Of a stretch of 64,000 bases of DNA, positions 14,964-27,706 are shown one piece after another. Below the pieces are notes generated by a model, which saw nothing but the letters and a program-made list of their open reading frames with translations, was not told where the DNA came from and ran no database searches. Numbering within the stretch: the first letter of the stretch is position 1; every line of letters starts with the position of its first letter. Made by a program: the position numbers and the translations under genes. The stretch is taken from the NCBI GenBank assembly GCA_028023455.1, contig JAQFVV010000142.1, positions 1,435,941 through 1,499,940 on the forward strand, given 5' to 3'. The stretch comes from Epiperipatus broadwayi. Lineage: Eukaryota > Onychophora > Udeonychophora > Euonychophora > Peripatidae.

Positions 14964-15156
14964 TAAAACAATTGACAAAGCATTTATTTTATAACGTCTT
15001 GCGTGCGATTATAATTACATAGAATGACAGCCTTTTACTCTTATATAAATACTATATTATGTGGTTGTTCGAAGGTATTCATTTATTAACAACATTCTCA
15101 CAGCGTCTGCGCAATTTAGCTTAACAGGCTGTCATTCTATCGTAAAACAATTGACA
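14964..15156 (-). mobile_element. Hairpin-plus-tail element E with 14-bp target duplication
   Basis: Direct repeats TAAAACAATTGACA lie at 14964..14977 and 15143..15156. The insert (14978..15142) has a 41-nt unpaired tail (14978..15018), then perfect 15-bp inverted arms ATAGAATGACAGCCT (15019..15033) and AGGCTGTCATTCTAT (15126..15140). Orientation is taken as hairpin then tail, so minus. The tail on that strand contains GACGTTATAAAATAAATG. The architecture is shared with four other insertions in this window. Confidence 0.8.
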
Positions 15157-15603
15157 GAAAAGTCAGTCATTATCAAAAAGCATACTCATGTTTTTTCAAA
15201 ATATGTAAATGTTTTTTGTTTGCTACTAATATTGTTTTGCATTTAAAAATATACAAATAAAGAACTGGTGATTCAACAATGTTAAAAATTACATTTAAGA
15301 ATCATTTTCACTTTAATTATTATTTAATGAACAAAACTTTACTCAAAACAGTTCAGCAAAAGTAAACTGTAAAGAAGAGTATAAGTAATTGCGAATTGTT
15401 TTTAAAAAGTAATATTAATTGTTTGTGTTTTTTTTACTAAAATTTTAAAATGGCAACATATATAATATTTCTGTAGTATAATTTTTATTATACCACTCTC
15501 ATGCAATCTTTTTCACATGTTTTGATCATATATTCATGATTACATCTCTCCACAACGTGTTAAAAGTGGATAAAAAACAATATTATTCATTATTGGATGA
15601 TCT

Positions 15604-16370
15604 TTAACCTTTTAACCACTAATTATATTATTGGTTGTATGAGGTAAAAATCAAATCTTTTAATTGGCCAACTCACAAACTGAAGACAAAGCCTATTGTT
15701 AAAACATATTCGCCTATAATATTAAATTCAACTCAGATACGTTTATAAAAAGTATATTACTAATTTTTCAGGTTATGAAAGAGAATGAAAGTTCTTTCAA
15801 AAATAAATTGCTATTTATTTATTATAAAATATATTCAATTTCAGCAAACTTAAAGTGAATGTCTAAACAAAAAAGTGCTGACGCAAACGCTTTTTTTCAA
15901 TTTTACATTATGGAAAAGTAAAGATTTCTTTTTGCTAAATCTTAAATATTTTTACTAAAATCTTCAATATTTTTCGAAAATAATTTTGTTTTTTTAGTAT
16001 ATTTTATTAAAAAACTATTTTAATTTCTCAAATTATATTTTTTTAATACTTAAATTGCATTTGAAATGAAAATCTCAGCATTTTTCTTTATTTTCTTTGA
16101 TCAGGCGGTTTCTTTGTTCTTTCCAGCCAATCAGAATGTCTTTTTCAGCTGAGAGCTGGCTGACAGCCAATCATCGACAAACTTCTTTCTTTGTTTAGTT
16201 TTAAATGCGGTTTTTTTGATTTTTTACTTGTAAAATAATTCGGAAGAGGGCACCATCTTACAGAACTTTTAAAAACCTAATCAATAACTGTCAAACGAAT
16301 ATTCTAGCATTAAAACTAGCAGAATTAGAGTGACGTCAGATGTCGATGAGATGCCTCGTAAGAGGCAGCA
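15604..16370 (+). mobile_element. piggyBac-like MITE, copy 1
   Basis: Starts TTAACCTTTTAACCACTAAT and is collinear with the reverse complement of 54296..55076 (shared: CCACTAATTATATTATTGG, GAGGTAAAA, CTTTTAATTGG, ACAAACTGAAG, TTTTTACTTGTAAAATAATTC, CATCTTACAGAACTTTT). The right end is diverged after GAGTGACGTCA, so the boundary is approximate. The middle (16105..16190) is GC-richer, with two CCAATCA boxes. No transposase. Confidence 0.7.
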
Positions 16371-16379
16371 AGTTATTTA

Positions 16380-18079
16380 TTTAAAGAAAATCACTTTATT
16401 AAGATAATTATAAATAAAAAAACAAATATCCTTTTCAGCCTCTTATCTGAATTGGTAAACCTTGTTAGAAGAGCAGGTTGTGATAGAGCTTGTTTTTTTT
16501 ACAACTTTCGTTTAAAATATGACTTTTGTCTTTTAAAAGATAAATACATTTTTGTATTAAGTGAAATAAAATTTAAAAAGATAAAGAGAACTAACTATGT
16601 GGAATGCAGTTTAAACCATTCTATTTTGTTGTTTTGCATTTTTCATAGTTTAAGTGGGTTTTTTTTAAAATTTTAGTTAATAATCATAATCTATTAATTA
16701 AGATTAAAATTTTGGATAATCTTTTTCATTGATGTTAAATACTTTAAATTTTAATTATTGTTCATATTTAAATGTAAAATTATCTGAACAATCTTGTAAG
16801 TATAGATAGCTTAAATTAGAAAAAGTCTCACATTTAGACTACAATTATTTTTTCAAAACTGGAAATCAATATTGAATTTTTATTTTTTATTGTTTTTATG
16901 AAAATTCTGTGTTATTTAGTTGGTAATATTATAGAAACTATAGGTTTCTGGATTGAAGTTCAATATGATCTCTCAGAAGACTAAACTATTCTAAAATTAA
17001 ATGCAATAATATAAACGTTTATGTTTAAATAAAATTTTATTTATTTATTAATGTTATTAACAATAATTAGATCTAAATAAAAGTTAAACCCTTTTCAAGT
17101 TCTCTTCTAGAATGTTCTTTTTAATGAATTAATTTCTAAACTTGCTTTTTGACTTTTTTTTTTTTCAAAAAAAATATTTCACTTACAAATGCAATGAAAA
17201 CATTTTAATTTTAGAAGGAACTTTATTCAAAGAAATATATATTTACAAATATTTCAGTTTAAAGCAATATATACATATTTCAGTTTAACCAAAAAAATTA
17301 GTACAAAACTAATCAAAGAATACTACAATAAGTATTTTCAATAGCATTAAGTGAATTATAGTATTATTAAAAACATTTACAATAAAATAGGAAATATAAA
17401 ATACATATCACTAGAGGTTAGAATACTGACAGATAAGTAACCAAGTGGCTGAGAAAATGACTGATGGGTAATTTTTTATCTCCTTGTTTATTGTCACTAA
17501 TTTGTTTTTAAAAGTATTAAAATTTCTTGCATTACTATGTATAAAAATAAGTGCATATAAATGTTGTACTTCTTATTTCTGCAGAGCAGACATTGGGAAA
17601 AGACTCTATAATTGAACTTATAGTGACATTCCTTTTGTAATATTTTTTTGTAATAGAAGGTCGAGTGTATTGTAGGCTATTACACTCAAAGAGTACATGT
17701 TTTTGCTTCTCCTCTGATCAAGGGCTTAACTTACATATGGTGTTAATGTTGAATATGTTCCTCATATCATATATCATGAAATATAATGAATAGAACGCCG
17801 CGATTACAAATTTTGATTTTATTTAGATGAAAATTGTAATATAAAAACGGTAAAAAGTTACAGTATTTATTAAGAAAATAACGTCTGTACTAAATATATA
17901 TGTAAACTGATGATTTTTTAAAAAAGTAATTAAAAAAAACGGTATATTCAGTTTTTATTTTAAAACATTATATAACCTTGAAAAGAGAATTATATTAATG
18001 TTGCTATGAGTACATTACTAACTTATTTTAAGGTTTTGATGGAATGTCTATAAAATAATAAATATCTGTATGTATACGT
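16380..18079. other. AT-rich intron sequence, no gene
   Basis: A+T-rich. The stretch 17570..17770 is slightly more complex, but I cannot assign it. The frame at 16452..16676 is compositional. Confidence 0.5.
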
Positions 18080-18502
18080 CAGTGATTTCCAAACTTTTTG
18101 TATCCGCGCCTCCTTTTTTCTTGAAGAAATCTTGCATCCCCTCTGCTACTTTTTAGAACATTCTAATTTTATAAATACAATTTCATTTCAATAGATTACA
18201 AAATAATACTTTCTACTTAGTACAGACATAGGTCTTATATAAAATAATTTATTTTTTATGACGTAATAATTTTTAATGCAATCAAGTAAGTTTTACAAAA
18301 AAAAAAATCAAAACAAATATAAAAACAAGACAAAACAAAAGAATATTCATTAAAATTATAATAATATTTTGTGTGATAAATGAGCCATGCTCTGTCAGAC
18401 CTGGATATCATTGAGGATATGGCTACTATCAATTATTCTTCAATACTAAACAAGATCGACGTTTTGTTTTTAAAACAGCAACAGAGGAAAAGCTAGTTTC
18501 AC

Positions 18503-18865
18503 ATAAAGTAAGATAAAACAGGCAAAACTCACTATACGTATTGCCACACACAGCAAGCTAGAGTAATTAATGGATGCCAGAAGGCTTGTGCATAAAATCC
18601 CCATCTAGTGCCTATTCATCCAATATCCCCAGACTAGTTTCTGACTTGTGGCCTTTGTCAGTGAGGAGCCTTGGATCTAGGTGCAGAAACTAGTCTGGGG
18701 ATATTGGATGAGAAGGCACTAGATGGGGATTTTATGCAAAAGCCTTCTGGCATCCATTGATTACTCTAGATTGCTGCGTGTGGCAATAGGTATAGTGAGT
18801 TTTGCCTGTTTTAACAACAGTTATACACAAGCATAAGAGGTGGTGGTCATGTGATAAAGTAAGAT
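18503..18865 (+). mobile_element. Hairpin-plus-tail element A nested in the hAT transposon, 12-bp target duplication
   Basis: Direct repeats ATAAAGTAAGAT lie at 18503..18514 and 18854..18865. The insert has near-perfect inverted arms of about 129 bp (18515..18643 and 18684..18812; ends AAAACAGGCAAAACTCACTA and its complement), a 40-nt loop, and a 41-nt unpaired tail (18813..18853) ending GGTGGTGGTCATGTG. The arms differ only by scattered substitutions, so the insertion is younger than the hAT relic it sits in. Nothing in it codes for a protein. Confidence 0.88.
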
Positions 18866-19159
18866 GTTACAAATGGCAATGAAATGTCTAAAGCTTTGTT
18901 TGTAAAGAGAAACTGTTTCTTCACTTATAGTCAGATAATATCAATATTTTCTTGTTCAAGCATCTGTTTTAATGTGCTGTCATAAGATAAATAATCAACA
19001 TTTCTTGCTCTGATATCGAAAAACCAAATATACTATGGGTTTTAATTAGAAACTGGTTTCTTACCCATTCATATTTTGACATATTAAGATTTTAAAATAA
19101 AATGAGAATTGTTTCTGTATTGGTCAAATGATTATTAATAAAAAAAATACTTTCTTTTA

Positions 19160-20270
19160 TTTCCTTTGCAGGACAAGTGTTCGCTGAAATTGAGAAACAT
19201 ATCTTAAGTATTATTTTTCAAATTAATCATTCACAGCTCCATTTTTTTCTTAAATGCAATAACTTTAACTTTCTACATCAAAGCATGATATTGAGATCTT
19301 TGCATTGATTTATTTAAAATACTACGTTTTTCAAAAATATCCACTAAATAAGCAAGCCTTACAGGGAATTTCTTCTTTTAGTTCAAACACTATTTGATGT
19401 ATGTTGAACCAAGAAAGCCAATGTGTTTTGCAATAATATAAAAGTGCTCTGTCTCCTGCATCCATATCATCACACAATATTGTGAACAAGCCCCATCTTA
19501 ATGAGCTGTTTTTAATAAAGTTTACAATTTTTACAATAACTTCAAATACTGTTAGCAAATTTTCACTCATACTTTTTAAGTAAGTGATTATCTATGTATT
19601 ATACAATGTGCCCAAGAACCTGTAAACCATCATTTTATCCTGCCATAGATTGAGTTCCATCTGTACATATACCAACACAATTCTCCTCCAAAATGCCATT
19701 TTTATTTTAAAAAGTATCAATCACATTGAAAATGTATTTTGATATGGTATGGTTTTCAATAGGCTTGCAGAATAATAAATCTTCTTTAATATCAGTTTCT
19801 ACAGCATATCTTACATATGAAATCAAATAAACATCTTTAACTACATCTGTCTCTTCTTGTAACTGCAAAGCTAATCTAAACAATTTTAGTTTTCTATTAA
19901 TTGATCATAAAGATATATCAAAAATTCTTCTTCCTACCTTACTATCTGCAAGTGGAATTTTTCAAAGTTTAAAACACATGATTTACTGAGCATTGTTTCT
20001 ATCATGTCAATAGCTTCAGGTAATATCAAAGTTCCTCCTATTAAATGTAGTTCATTTTACACTTGCGAGCAATGCTTTTGATGTTACAGACATGGTTTTT
20101 AAAAACGCATTTTGTTCTTTATACAGAACATCTAATTTCTTTTGGAAAAATTCTCTTGGCTTTCCAACATAGTCTGAATGTAGTTTTTCAAAAGGACACT
20201 TTAATTTATTATATTTTATGCTTTCTGCAACTACAATATTTATACAGATCAAACACATCAGTTTTCTTGT
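19160..20270 (-). pseudogene. hAT-family transposase remnant (ZBED5/SCAND3-like)
   Basis: Reading the minus strand in shifting frames gives conserved hAT blocks in order: KPREFFQKKLDVLYKEQNAF then SKALLASVK; GGTLILPEAIDMIETM; YLISYVRYAVETDIKEDLL then FCKP; NCVGICTDGTQSMAG (catalytic region, with the D of CTDG); NFIKNSSLRWGLFTILCDDM and LLYYCKTHWLSWFNIH then VFELKEE. These match ZBED5-like domesticated and mobile hAT proteins. Frameshifts and stops separate the blocks, so no protein can be made. The BED zinc finger and the dimerisation C-terminus are not recognisable. The transposase reads in the same direction as the host receptor gene. Confidence 0.9.
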
Positions 20271-21176
20271 CCATTAATAACAGTATTCATAACCCGATGT
20301 TAAGTATAGTGAATCATATTTTTGAGATTTAATATTATAATTTTTATGCTGCATTTTTATTGGTGAAACAACTTTTTCTAGTATTAATTTCATCTTCATC
20401 TGCTTTTTGTTTCAATCCAGTTACATAATTGTCCATTTAGACGCATTAAACAATTTGAAATATTATTCAGTTTTCAAACTTACCTCATTAATTATTAAGA
20501 ATATCATGTAATGTAAAAACACTTTATGCACAAACCCCTAATTATGTCTATATCATCAAAATATATACTACACAGATATTTCACTTATGTGATTAGCAGG
20601 ACTGAGAGCTTGGGAAAGGTTGGATCATTTTCTTAGAAAGCGATTGCTCTTACCATTAATAAGAATGGAGAAAAAGTTCATTAAGCATATTTTTTTAAGA
20701 CACTGATTTGAATTTGTATGTTTGATCCTTCTTGCAATAGTTTCAGCCCCCCTTTCCCTATGGGTCACACCCCACAGTTTGGAAATTTGAATTTGTATGT
20801 TTGATCCTTCTTGCAATACGATTTTTTTTAATATATATGCGCATGAAATTATAATAACATATTAAAAAAGATTTTAAAAGTAAATCAAAAACATAAATTA
20901 AAGAACAAAACCAAATAGCAGTAAACATTTTTTTTTAAAAATAATGATTAAAAAAATACAAATTTGCTAAAAGCAGCTACCTGCATTATCTCAAGGATTA
21001 TGTTACCATTAAATAACTAATCAAAGTATTCACTTAAATGAGCATTAGTAAGCCTAAGAGTAGTAAAAAAAGTAATTAAGTAGTTTATTGTTTTATCATA
21101 TGACGTTCAATAATTAGAAATTAAAAAGTTAAACTGCACTCTATAAACATTTAGCTTTCAAATCTATATTATTGTC

Positions 21177-21280
21177 AAGCGTTGGTGATCGAGTGATCAG
21201 CACAGTTGCCTGACAAGCAGTTATCCCGGGTATGCAGGTTCGCTTCCCGGCCGATGCTTTGACACATAAAAAAAAATCTA
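21177..21280 (+). repeat. tRNA-like SINE copy 2 (best preserved)
   Basis: GCGTTGG and CCGATGC can form a 7-bp acceptor-like stem with G.U pairs. TTGCCTGACAAGCAG resembles a tRNA-Val anticodon arm (loop with GAC). GCAGGTTCGCTTCCCGG carries the B box. Six extra bases (TATGCA) sit after CCCGGG before GGTTCGC. It ends GATGCTTTGACACAT then A10. Confidence 0.78.
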
Positions 21281-21289
21281 CGTTGATGT

Positions 21290-23110
21290 CATAGCACTAA
21301 GTCATGCAAGAAGTAATAGATGTAGTATTAATGAAGATAACCATCATTATTATTGGTGAGACTCAGTACTATAAAAGATATATGACGACGACGTTATGTC
21401 TTTAATGATCTTTTATCGTTAAGAACAAAGAATCCTGAGGGTTTTTTTAATATGTCAAAACAAACACTATTGAAAATAAATATTGCAATGATAAGCTTAC
21501 TATAAGCTGATTTTAAAGATCAGTCTAAAATCTCGACTAATCCAAATCGGTAAATCTTTTTAAAAGTGCTGAAGAAGTGAACTGCATGTCCAAATTAATT
21601 TTTTTAAAAAGAAATCTAATGAATACAAAAAATATTACTAACAAATGAGACTGAATAAGAAATATATTTTTTATTAATCAGTTAGCAAAATATTAATTAC
21701 TGTTAAACAATAAATTGTACATTAAAAATATGAAGTAAGCTTACATGAGATTAATAACAACCACAATTGCAATGTAATTTATTTTTTCTAAACAAGTACT
21801 AAAACAGGAATGTTATTTTAAAATTTTAAAATAAAAAATAAATAAAATCTCAAAATACAAATGATAAACTACTTGATTATCTAAAGAGAGAACGCCATTA
21901 TAGTTCAAAATAAATAAACATTTACATGACCCATCACATGAAAAAGTATGCAGCTATAGTTCAAAATTACCAACTCTATCTTCTACCAACCCCACTAAGC
22001 AATTATCTGCTTGTTCTTAAATAACAAATTCCTAAAATACTTATAGTATTCAATACTAAATGTTATCTGGTTTCTTTAGCTCAAAATACTGAAGCTCAAT
22101 CTGATAGCCTTAATAGATATATTGTTAATCATCAAATAGATTATTACTTGGAACGTTATGCAATGTTTAAGCACGTGACAGGGTTGAGTTATAATTCCAG
22201 GACCTTTAATTCTTGAGTTTATCGGTTTACCATTTTGTGAAATTAACCCAGTAATGCACTTAGAAGACTGCCAAGTATTTAGTAATCATAGACAATCATA
22301 ATGATTTTAATGAAGACTAAAATTTCACTGCCGTACTAATATGTATGTAGAATAAATAAAAACAAAAGACAAAAAATTATTTAGCCTAATTAAATGACAC
22401 GTTAGATGCTTAATCTGCTGCTAAAACTCTGAAATAGTTTTATAAACGATAATTTTATTTTATACTTGATTTAAATATTACTATTATTATTATTTGCTTT
22501 AAAATATAATAAAAAATTTAAGCTAAAAAATATGTACTAAAAAATTACATTGTTTTCATATACTGTAAATTTTTACTACGGTTACGGTTTTAGTCAAAAT
22601 TGAATAAAATTACCAGAAATATGTTAATTACCGTATACTTTTTAACTTTTATCATATTTGATTGTATGACATTTTTTGAATGTTGAATTAGGAATCTATG
22701 TAAAAAATAAGGTAGATTTTTGGCCCTCATTGAGTTGATCAAGAAATGTTTTCGGATTCAAAATTATATAACTAGAGCAGTGCTGAACATCTATATCTTC
22801 TCTAAATGGAGCTTGGCAGTGAACACAAACATTATTTTACAAAAAAAAATCCTTAGTTTTTCCCCTCATGAACGTCAATACTATCTATTTTTTCTTTATT
22901 CTGTCACTCCCCAAACTGTAGTCAAATGGCCTTTTTAAAATATCTGCTATCGACATTTTTTAATAGAATATTAACAAAAATTTAGGCTATACTTTCGGAT
23001 GATAGCATCAATAATTTATGCTTTTTAAAAGCCTATTTTTAAAAACAAAAATAATATGTAAATAGTTTTTTTTATACTATATATTTTCTTTTATTTTTTG
23101 TATTATTAAT
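21290..23110. other. AT-rich intron sequence, no gene
   Basis: A+T-rich. The open frame at 22720..22938 has no supporting motif. Confidence 0.5.
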
Positions 23111-23112
23111 TT

Positions 23113-23210
23113 CTTTTTTTTTTTTCATATGTCATAGCATCGGCCAGGAGGCGAATCCGAAACTTCTTGCTTGCAAAACGGCTGCGCTGATCTCTCGACT
23201 AACAACTTTC
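23113..23210 (-). repeat. tRNA-like SINE copy 3
   Basis: On the minus strand: GTTAGTCGAGAGATCAGCGC, GGATTCGCCTCCTGGCCGATG, CTATGACATATG, then a poly-A (poly-T at 23114..23125 on the plus strand). It matches copy 2 at AGATCAGC and GGCCGATGCTATGACA. The B box is mutated. Confidence 0.72.
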
Positions 23211-23436
23211 TTTTAATTTATGTTTTGTCAATTTTTTGAAAAATGATTTAAAAAATTAAAGAATGTTTTGTTTTTTACATACGTTTTTTTTTTTATTTGT
23301 TTATGACTTTAAACTTCGTTAATTTGAAAAAAATAAGACTTCTTTTGGATACCGAAAATACCGATGTTTCCCTTACAGTATTAATATCATTGTTGAATTT
23401 AGAAAAATTCTTGGATAGTGCAAACCTTACTTTTAA

Positions 23437-24385
<949 letters not shown>

Positions 24386-24387
24386 TT

Positions 24388-24601
24388 AATTGGGTGTTTG
24401 TAAATAAATCAATTGTTTTATATAACGCGATGTTTATAAACTGTAATATTTAAACAGCATTAAACTGTTGCACATGGCCACTCTATCTTTTCCAAAGACT
24501 TTATCATGTGTTTGAAGTGTTAGTATTCAATCATTTATAGTTAAAATCTGCAAAGCGCATGTGCAACAGTTTAATGCTGTTTAAATATTAATTGGGTGTT
24601 T
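24388..24601 (-). mobile_element. Hairpin-plus-tail element C with 12-14 bp target duplication
   Basis: Direct repeats AATTGGGTGTTT lie at 24388..24399 and 24590..24601 (14 bp if the preceding TT is counted). After the left repeat comes a 45-nt unpaired tail (24400..24444), then perfect 32-bp arms (24445..24476 and 24558..24589, beginning AATATTTAAACAGCATTAAA). On the minus strand the tail contains CGCGTTATATAAAAC. Confidence 0.85.
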
Positions 24602-25410
24602 CAAAATGCATAATAGATTAATTTTTTTTATTCATTTATGTTTGGAATCTCATACAGCATCTTGAATTAATTCTCATTGCTTCTTAGCAGTTGAATAGTT
24701 TTTGACACATAAATATTCAAAACTATAATATTTAGTGAAATAGTAAATATTTTTTTATAAAGCTGTTTAAATGTAATCTCAGCTAAAGAAAAGCATTTTG
24801 GTTTTATATTCTATTACTATCAAAATAATCTGTCAGTTATAAAAGCCAAAATTTTTAATGTATAAATTAAATTTATTTAATTAAATATTATTAAAAAATT
24901 GTATAATTTTAGCCTACAGAGAAAGAGATTAATTATCAAATTCTATCACATTTTTATAAGACTAAATATAGAGAAAGATATCATAGATTGAAATTAAAAA
25001 TCAACTATCATTAATCATTTAGTTTACAAAATATTTTGATCTCACTTCTATATTCAATTAATCTATCAAGATTAAAAAATATATACTATCTTCATTTCTA
25101 AAGATATAAATTAAATAAAAAAGAGATTAATAAAAGAGGCTACTTATGGATTAAACCTGCTACACCTTTTCATATCAATGTCATCCTGTCAATAAATTTC
25201 TAACTAAATTCCATCAAATAAACTCTACAATTTCATCAAATAATATGTCCATGGGAAATTCTGACAAACTTAAGTCATAAATTTATAATTACAAAATTTT
25301 GATCATTTTTTGTTTATTATATACATTATTTATTGGCCACATTTCATTGGGGCAAGTGCTTTAAAATGTGTTCAGTTTTTTGGATTTCCTAGTGCTCTCA
25401 AGAGTCTTAT
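24602..25410. other. AT-rich intron sequence, no gene
   Basis: I see no feature in this stretch. Confidence 0.5.
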
Positions 25411-25414
25411 ATAT

Positions 25415-25670
25415 ATGCCTTTTTTGGATTTAATATTATACATGTAGTATTTTTAATTATAAGTGAATAAATACATGCACTTTTCATTTTAATTTGCTTT
25501 CCATTTTGTGATTCATAAAATATACTTTTTTTTGTTACATGTGCTTTTTTTGGATTTCATATTATACACATAGTATTTTGGATTTTAAGTGACATATTTG
25601 TAGTTTTAATTTTGATTTACTTTAGCATTTGTGATTCATATGATATACTTTTTTTATTTTTCGTTACTAC
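25415..25670. repeat. Two-copy tandem repeat of about 126 bp
   Basis: TTTTTTGGATTTMATATTATACA recurs at about 25420 and 25546, followed in both by GTAGTATTTT/ATAGTATTTTGG, AAGTGA, TTTGTGATTCATA and ATATACTTTTTTT. It lies just left of the Merlin-like transposase relic and could be part of that element's end. Confidence 0.7.
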
Positions 25671-25744
25671 AGAAAATGTTCAAAATTTGGGATTTATCCA
25701 CTACTGAGGAAAATGCCGTCCACTACTTTCAATAAAAATAGATC

Positions 25745-26480
25745 CTACCATTTGAAAATATGTGCCCAAATTACCATGATATGGTCTTTTATATGCACAC
25801 TTTGGAAAAACAATGGTATTGTAGTGTTCAAGGTTGTAATAGTAAAATAGACCTTCATAAGGGAGCATGGTTGGAGGATTCCAGAATTACATTTTTGAGG
25901 TGTTAAGCTGGACTCAAAAATTAGCATCAACAAAATATGGAAAATAACAGCTGGATATAGCAGACAAAACAATAATAGACTGGAACAAGTGCATGTGGGA
26001 AGTTTGTACCACTGCAGTGTTAACTGAGAAAAATGTAAAATTGGAGCCCCTAACAAAATCATTGAAATAGACAAGAGCTTTTTAGTATAAGAAAAAATCA
26101 AGTCAGATAAATACTTCCAGAACAGTGGATGTTTGGAGGCTTGTGCAGGGAGATTGATGACTGTTTTGTCATGGCAATTGATGACAGAACAGTAACAACT
26201 GTAACAGAAGCAACAAAATAAAATGTGAAAAAAGGCTCAACAGTTTATTCTAACTGTTGGAAAGGATATAAAAATGAGAAACTATGATCTGCTGGATATA
26301 AACATTTTTATGTCAATCATAAATATAACTTTGTCAATCCAGAAGCTAGTGTTCACACTCTGATCCTTGAAAGACTTTGAGGTCCAGAAAATGTAATAAA
26401 CAACACTAAGGAACAGAAATCCAGCACTTAGATTCATATTTGGTGGAATTTATGTGGTAGAGACTACACAAAGAAGATGA
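25745..26480 (+). pseudogene. Merlin/ISXO2-type transposase remnant
   Basis: In shifting plus-strand frames the order of an ISXO2-like (Merlin) transposase can be read. First comes a zinc-finger-like QWYCSVQGCNSKIDLHKGA, then GAWLEDSRITF and IIDWNKCMWEVCTTAV. Next are GAPNKIIEIDKSF (first catalytic Asp in EIDKS), the SGCLEACAGRLMT region where VFGG is expected, and VYSNCWKGYKNE (second catalytic Asp replaced by Asn). The last blocks are the VNHKYNFVNPEASVHTL region and a final YIHIWWNLCGRDYT-like block. The two zinc-ribbon cysteines and the NHxYNFVxPxxxVHT block are the strongest evidence. Several stops and frameshifts make it dead. The minus-strand open frame over the same bases is a shadow. 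I could not define terminal repeats. Confidence 0.8.
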
Positions 26481-26767
26481 TACATTTTCCCATTCTGGAC
26501 AAAAAAAAAAACAGTCCACCACATTGATTCCATTTTAATAAAAATTTAGTAATTTTGTTTTACATTTTGATTTTTTAACAAAATACATTTAGTTAGAAAC
26601 TTTTCTCAATGAAAATGTCATGCAGGTATTATATCACATATTGTCGTTTAAATCTCCATTTTGTAATACCTCACCCAGATAGTAGAAGGAGGATGCACTT
26701 AAAATGAAGAATAATATTCAGAGAACTTCTGCAGAGAGACACATAATTGTTTCATCATGACACTTCC

Positions 26768-26825
<58 letters not shown>

Positions 26826-27500
26826 TGAGAATGTTTTGATTTTAAATGAGTGAATAGGTCTAGTAGTTTATTTTTTGTTAATTTTGTCTTAGTGTCCATT
26901 TTGTAATTTTATGCCAGAATTAATCAATGTAGTATTTTTTTAATTTTAAATAAAATTTGGGAAACCCATGTTTGTCAAGATAAAATATCGTACCTTGAGG
27001 GATTGGGAGAGAAAAGATGGTTGTGATGTTAGAATGTCATTTTAAAAACTCATAACTACTTATTTTTATTTAGTATCATAATATGTTTTTATTATTTTTG
27101 TGTACAAATTTATACTTTTTGTATTGTTAAAAATGTACTTTTTCAAGTATTACTCTGATGTGATTATTGTCACAAGCTAAATTAAGCAGTATCTAATAAG
27201 ATTAATAAGCAGATGGCGGAAAGGGTACTATAGTGAAACCCCTCTTTGATATGTGGAAAATGTTTACCTGAAACTGCCTAGATAGCCACTATATTTCTGG
27301 TCATTTCTTTTTATTGTTATTTATTGTTAAAACACTGTATTGAGTGATCAACTTGTTGACACAAATATTGTTTAAGTAGATTAATTCAATGTAATACTTT
27401 ATAGATGTATCAAGCAGACGGAATTTCCTTTTTTTACCATTTGTTGTTTTCCTATTTATTGTTTTCATTGTAGAACCACTGCCCATTTGTAAGCATGTAA
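26481..27500. other. AT-rich intron sequence with an (AT)n tract
   Basis: Contains the (TA)n microsatellite 26774..26822. No gene. The Ile-Tyr open frame across it is an artefact. Confidence 0.55.
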
Positions 27501-27505
27501 CTTAT

Positions 27506-27706
27506 AATAAGAAAGATGTAATTATAAATTTTATTAAACGCTCACTATTATTTCAGTAATAGTTTTAACAAGGCTGTAAACCTTAGCAATGAGCGTCTGA
27601 AAAAATCGTCACTAGGGACCTCTGTAGGTCTTTAAAACACATGCTTACGCTATGAAGCTCATTGCTAAGGTTTACAGCCTTGTTAAAACTAATAAGAAAG
27701 ATGTAA
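27506..27706 (-). mobile_element. Hairpin-plus-tail element B with 16-bp target duplication
   Basis: Direct repeats AATAAGAAAGATGTAA lie at 27506..27521 and 27691..27706. The insert has a 39-nt unpaired tail (27522..27560) and perfect 34-bp arms (27561..27594 and 27657..27690; AGTTTTAACAAGGCTGTAAA and complement) around a 62-nt loop containing TAGGGACCTCTGTAGGTC. On the minus strand the tail contains GAGCGTTTAATAAAATT. Confidence 0.88.

Larger units (their letters stand above)
18080..20790 (-). mobile_element. Degenerate hAT transposon (ZBED/Charlie-like)
   Basis: The left end CAGTGATTTCCAAACTTTTT is a typical hAT terminal repeat. Near the right edge the opposite strand reads AAATTTCCAAACTGTGG, a diverged version. 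It contains a broken transposase on the minus strand and a nested hairpin element (18515..18853). The right end is blurred by a duplicated 30-bp segment beginning GAATTTGTATGTTTGATCC at 20709 and 20788. I could not confirm the expected 8-bp target duplication. Confidence 0.85.

Noticed and set aside
25745-26101. 118-codon minus-strand open frame
   Set aside because: Shadow of the Merlin-like transposase, which is readable on the plus strand; the minus-strand peptide has no domain.
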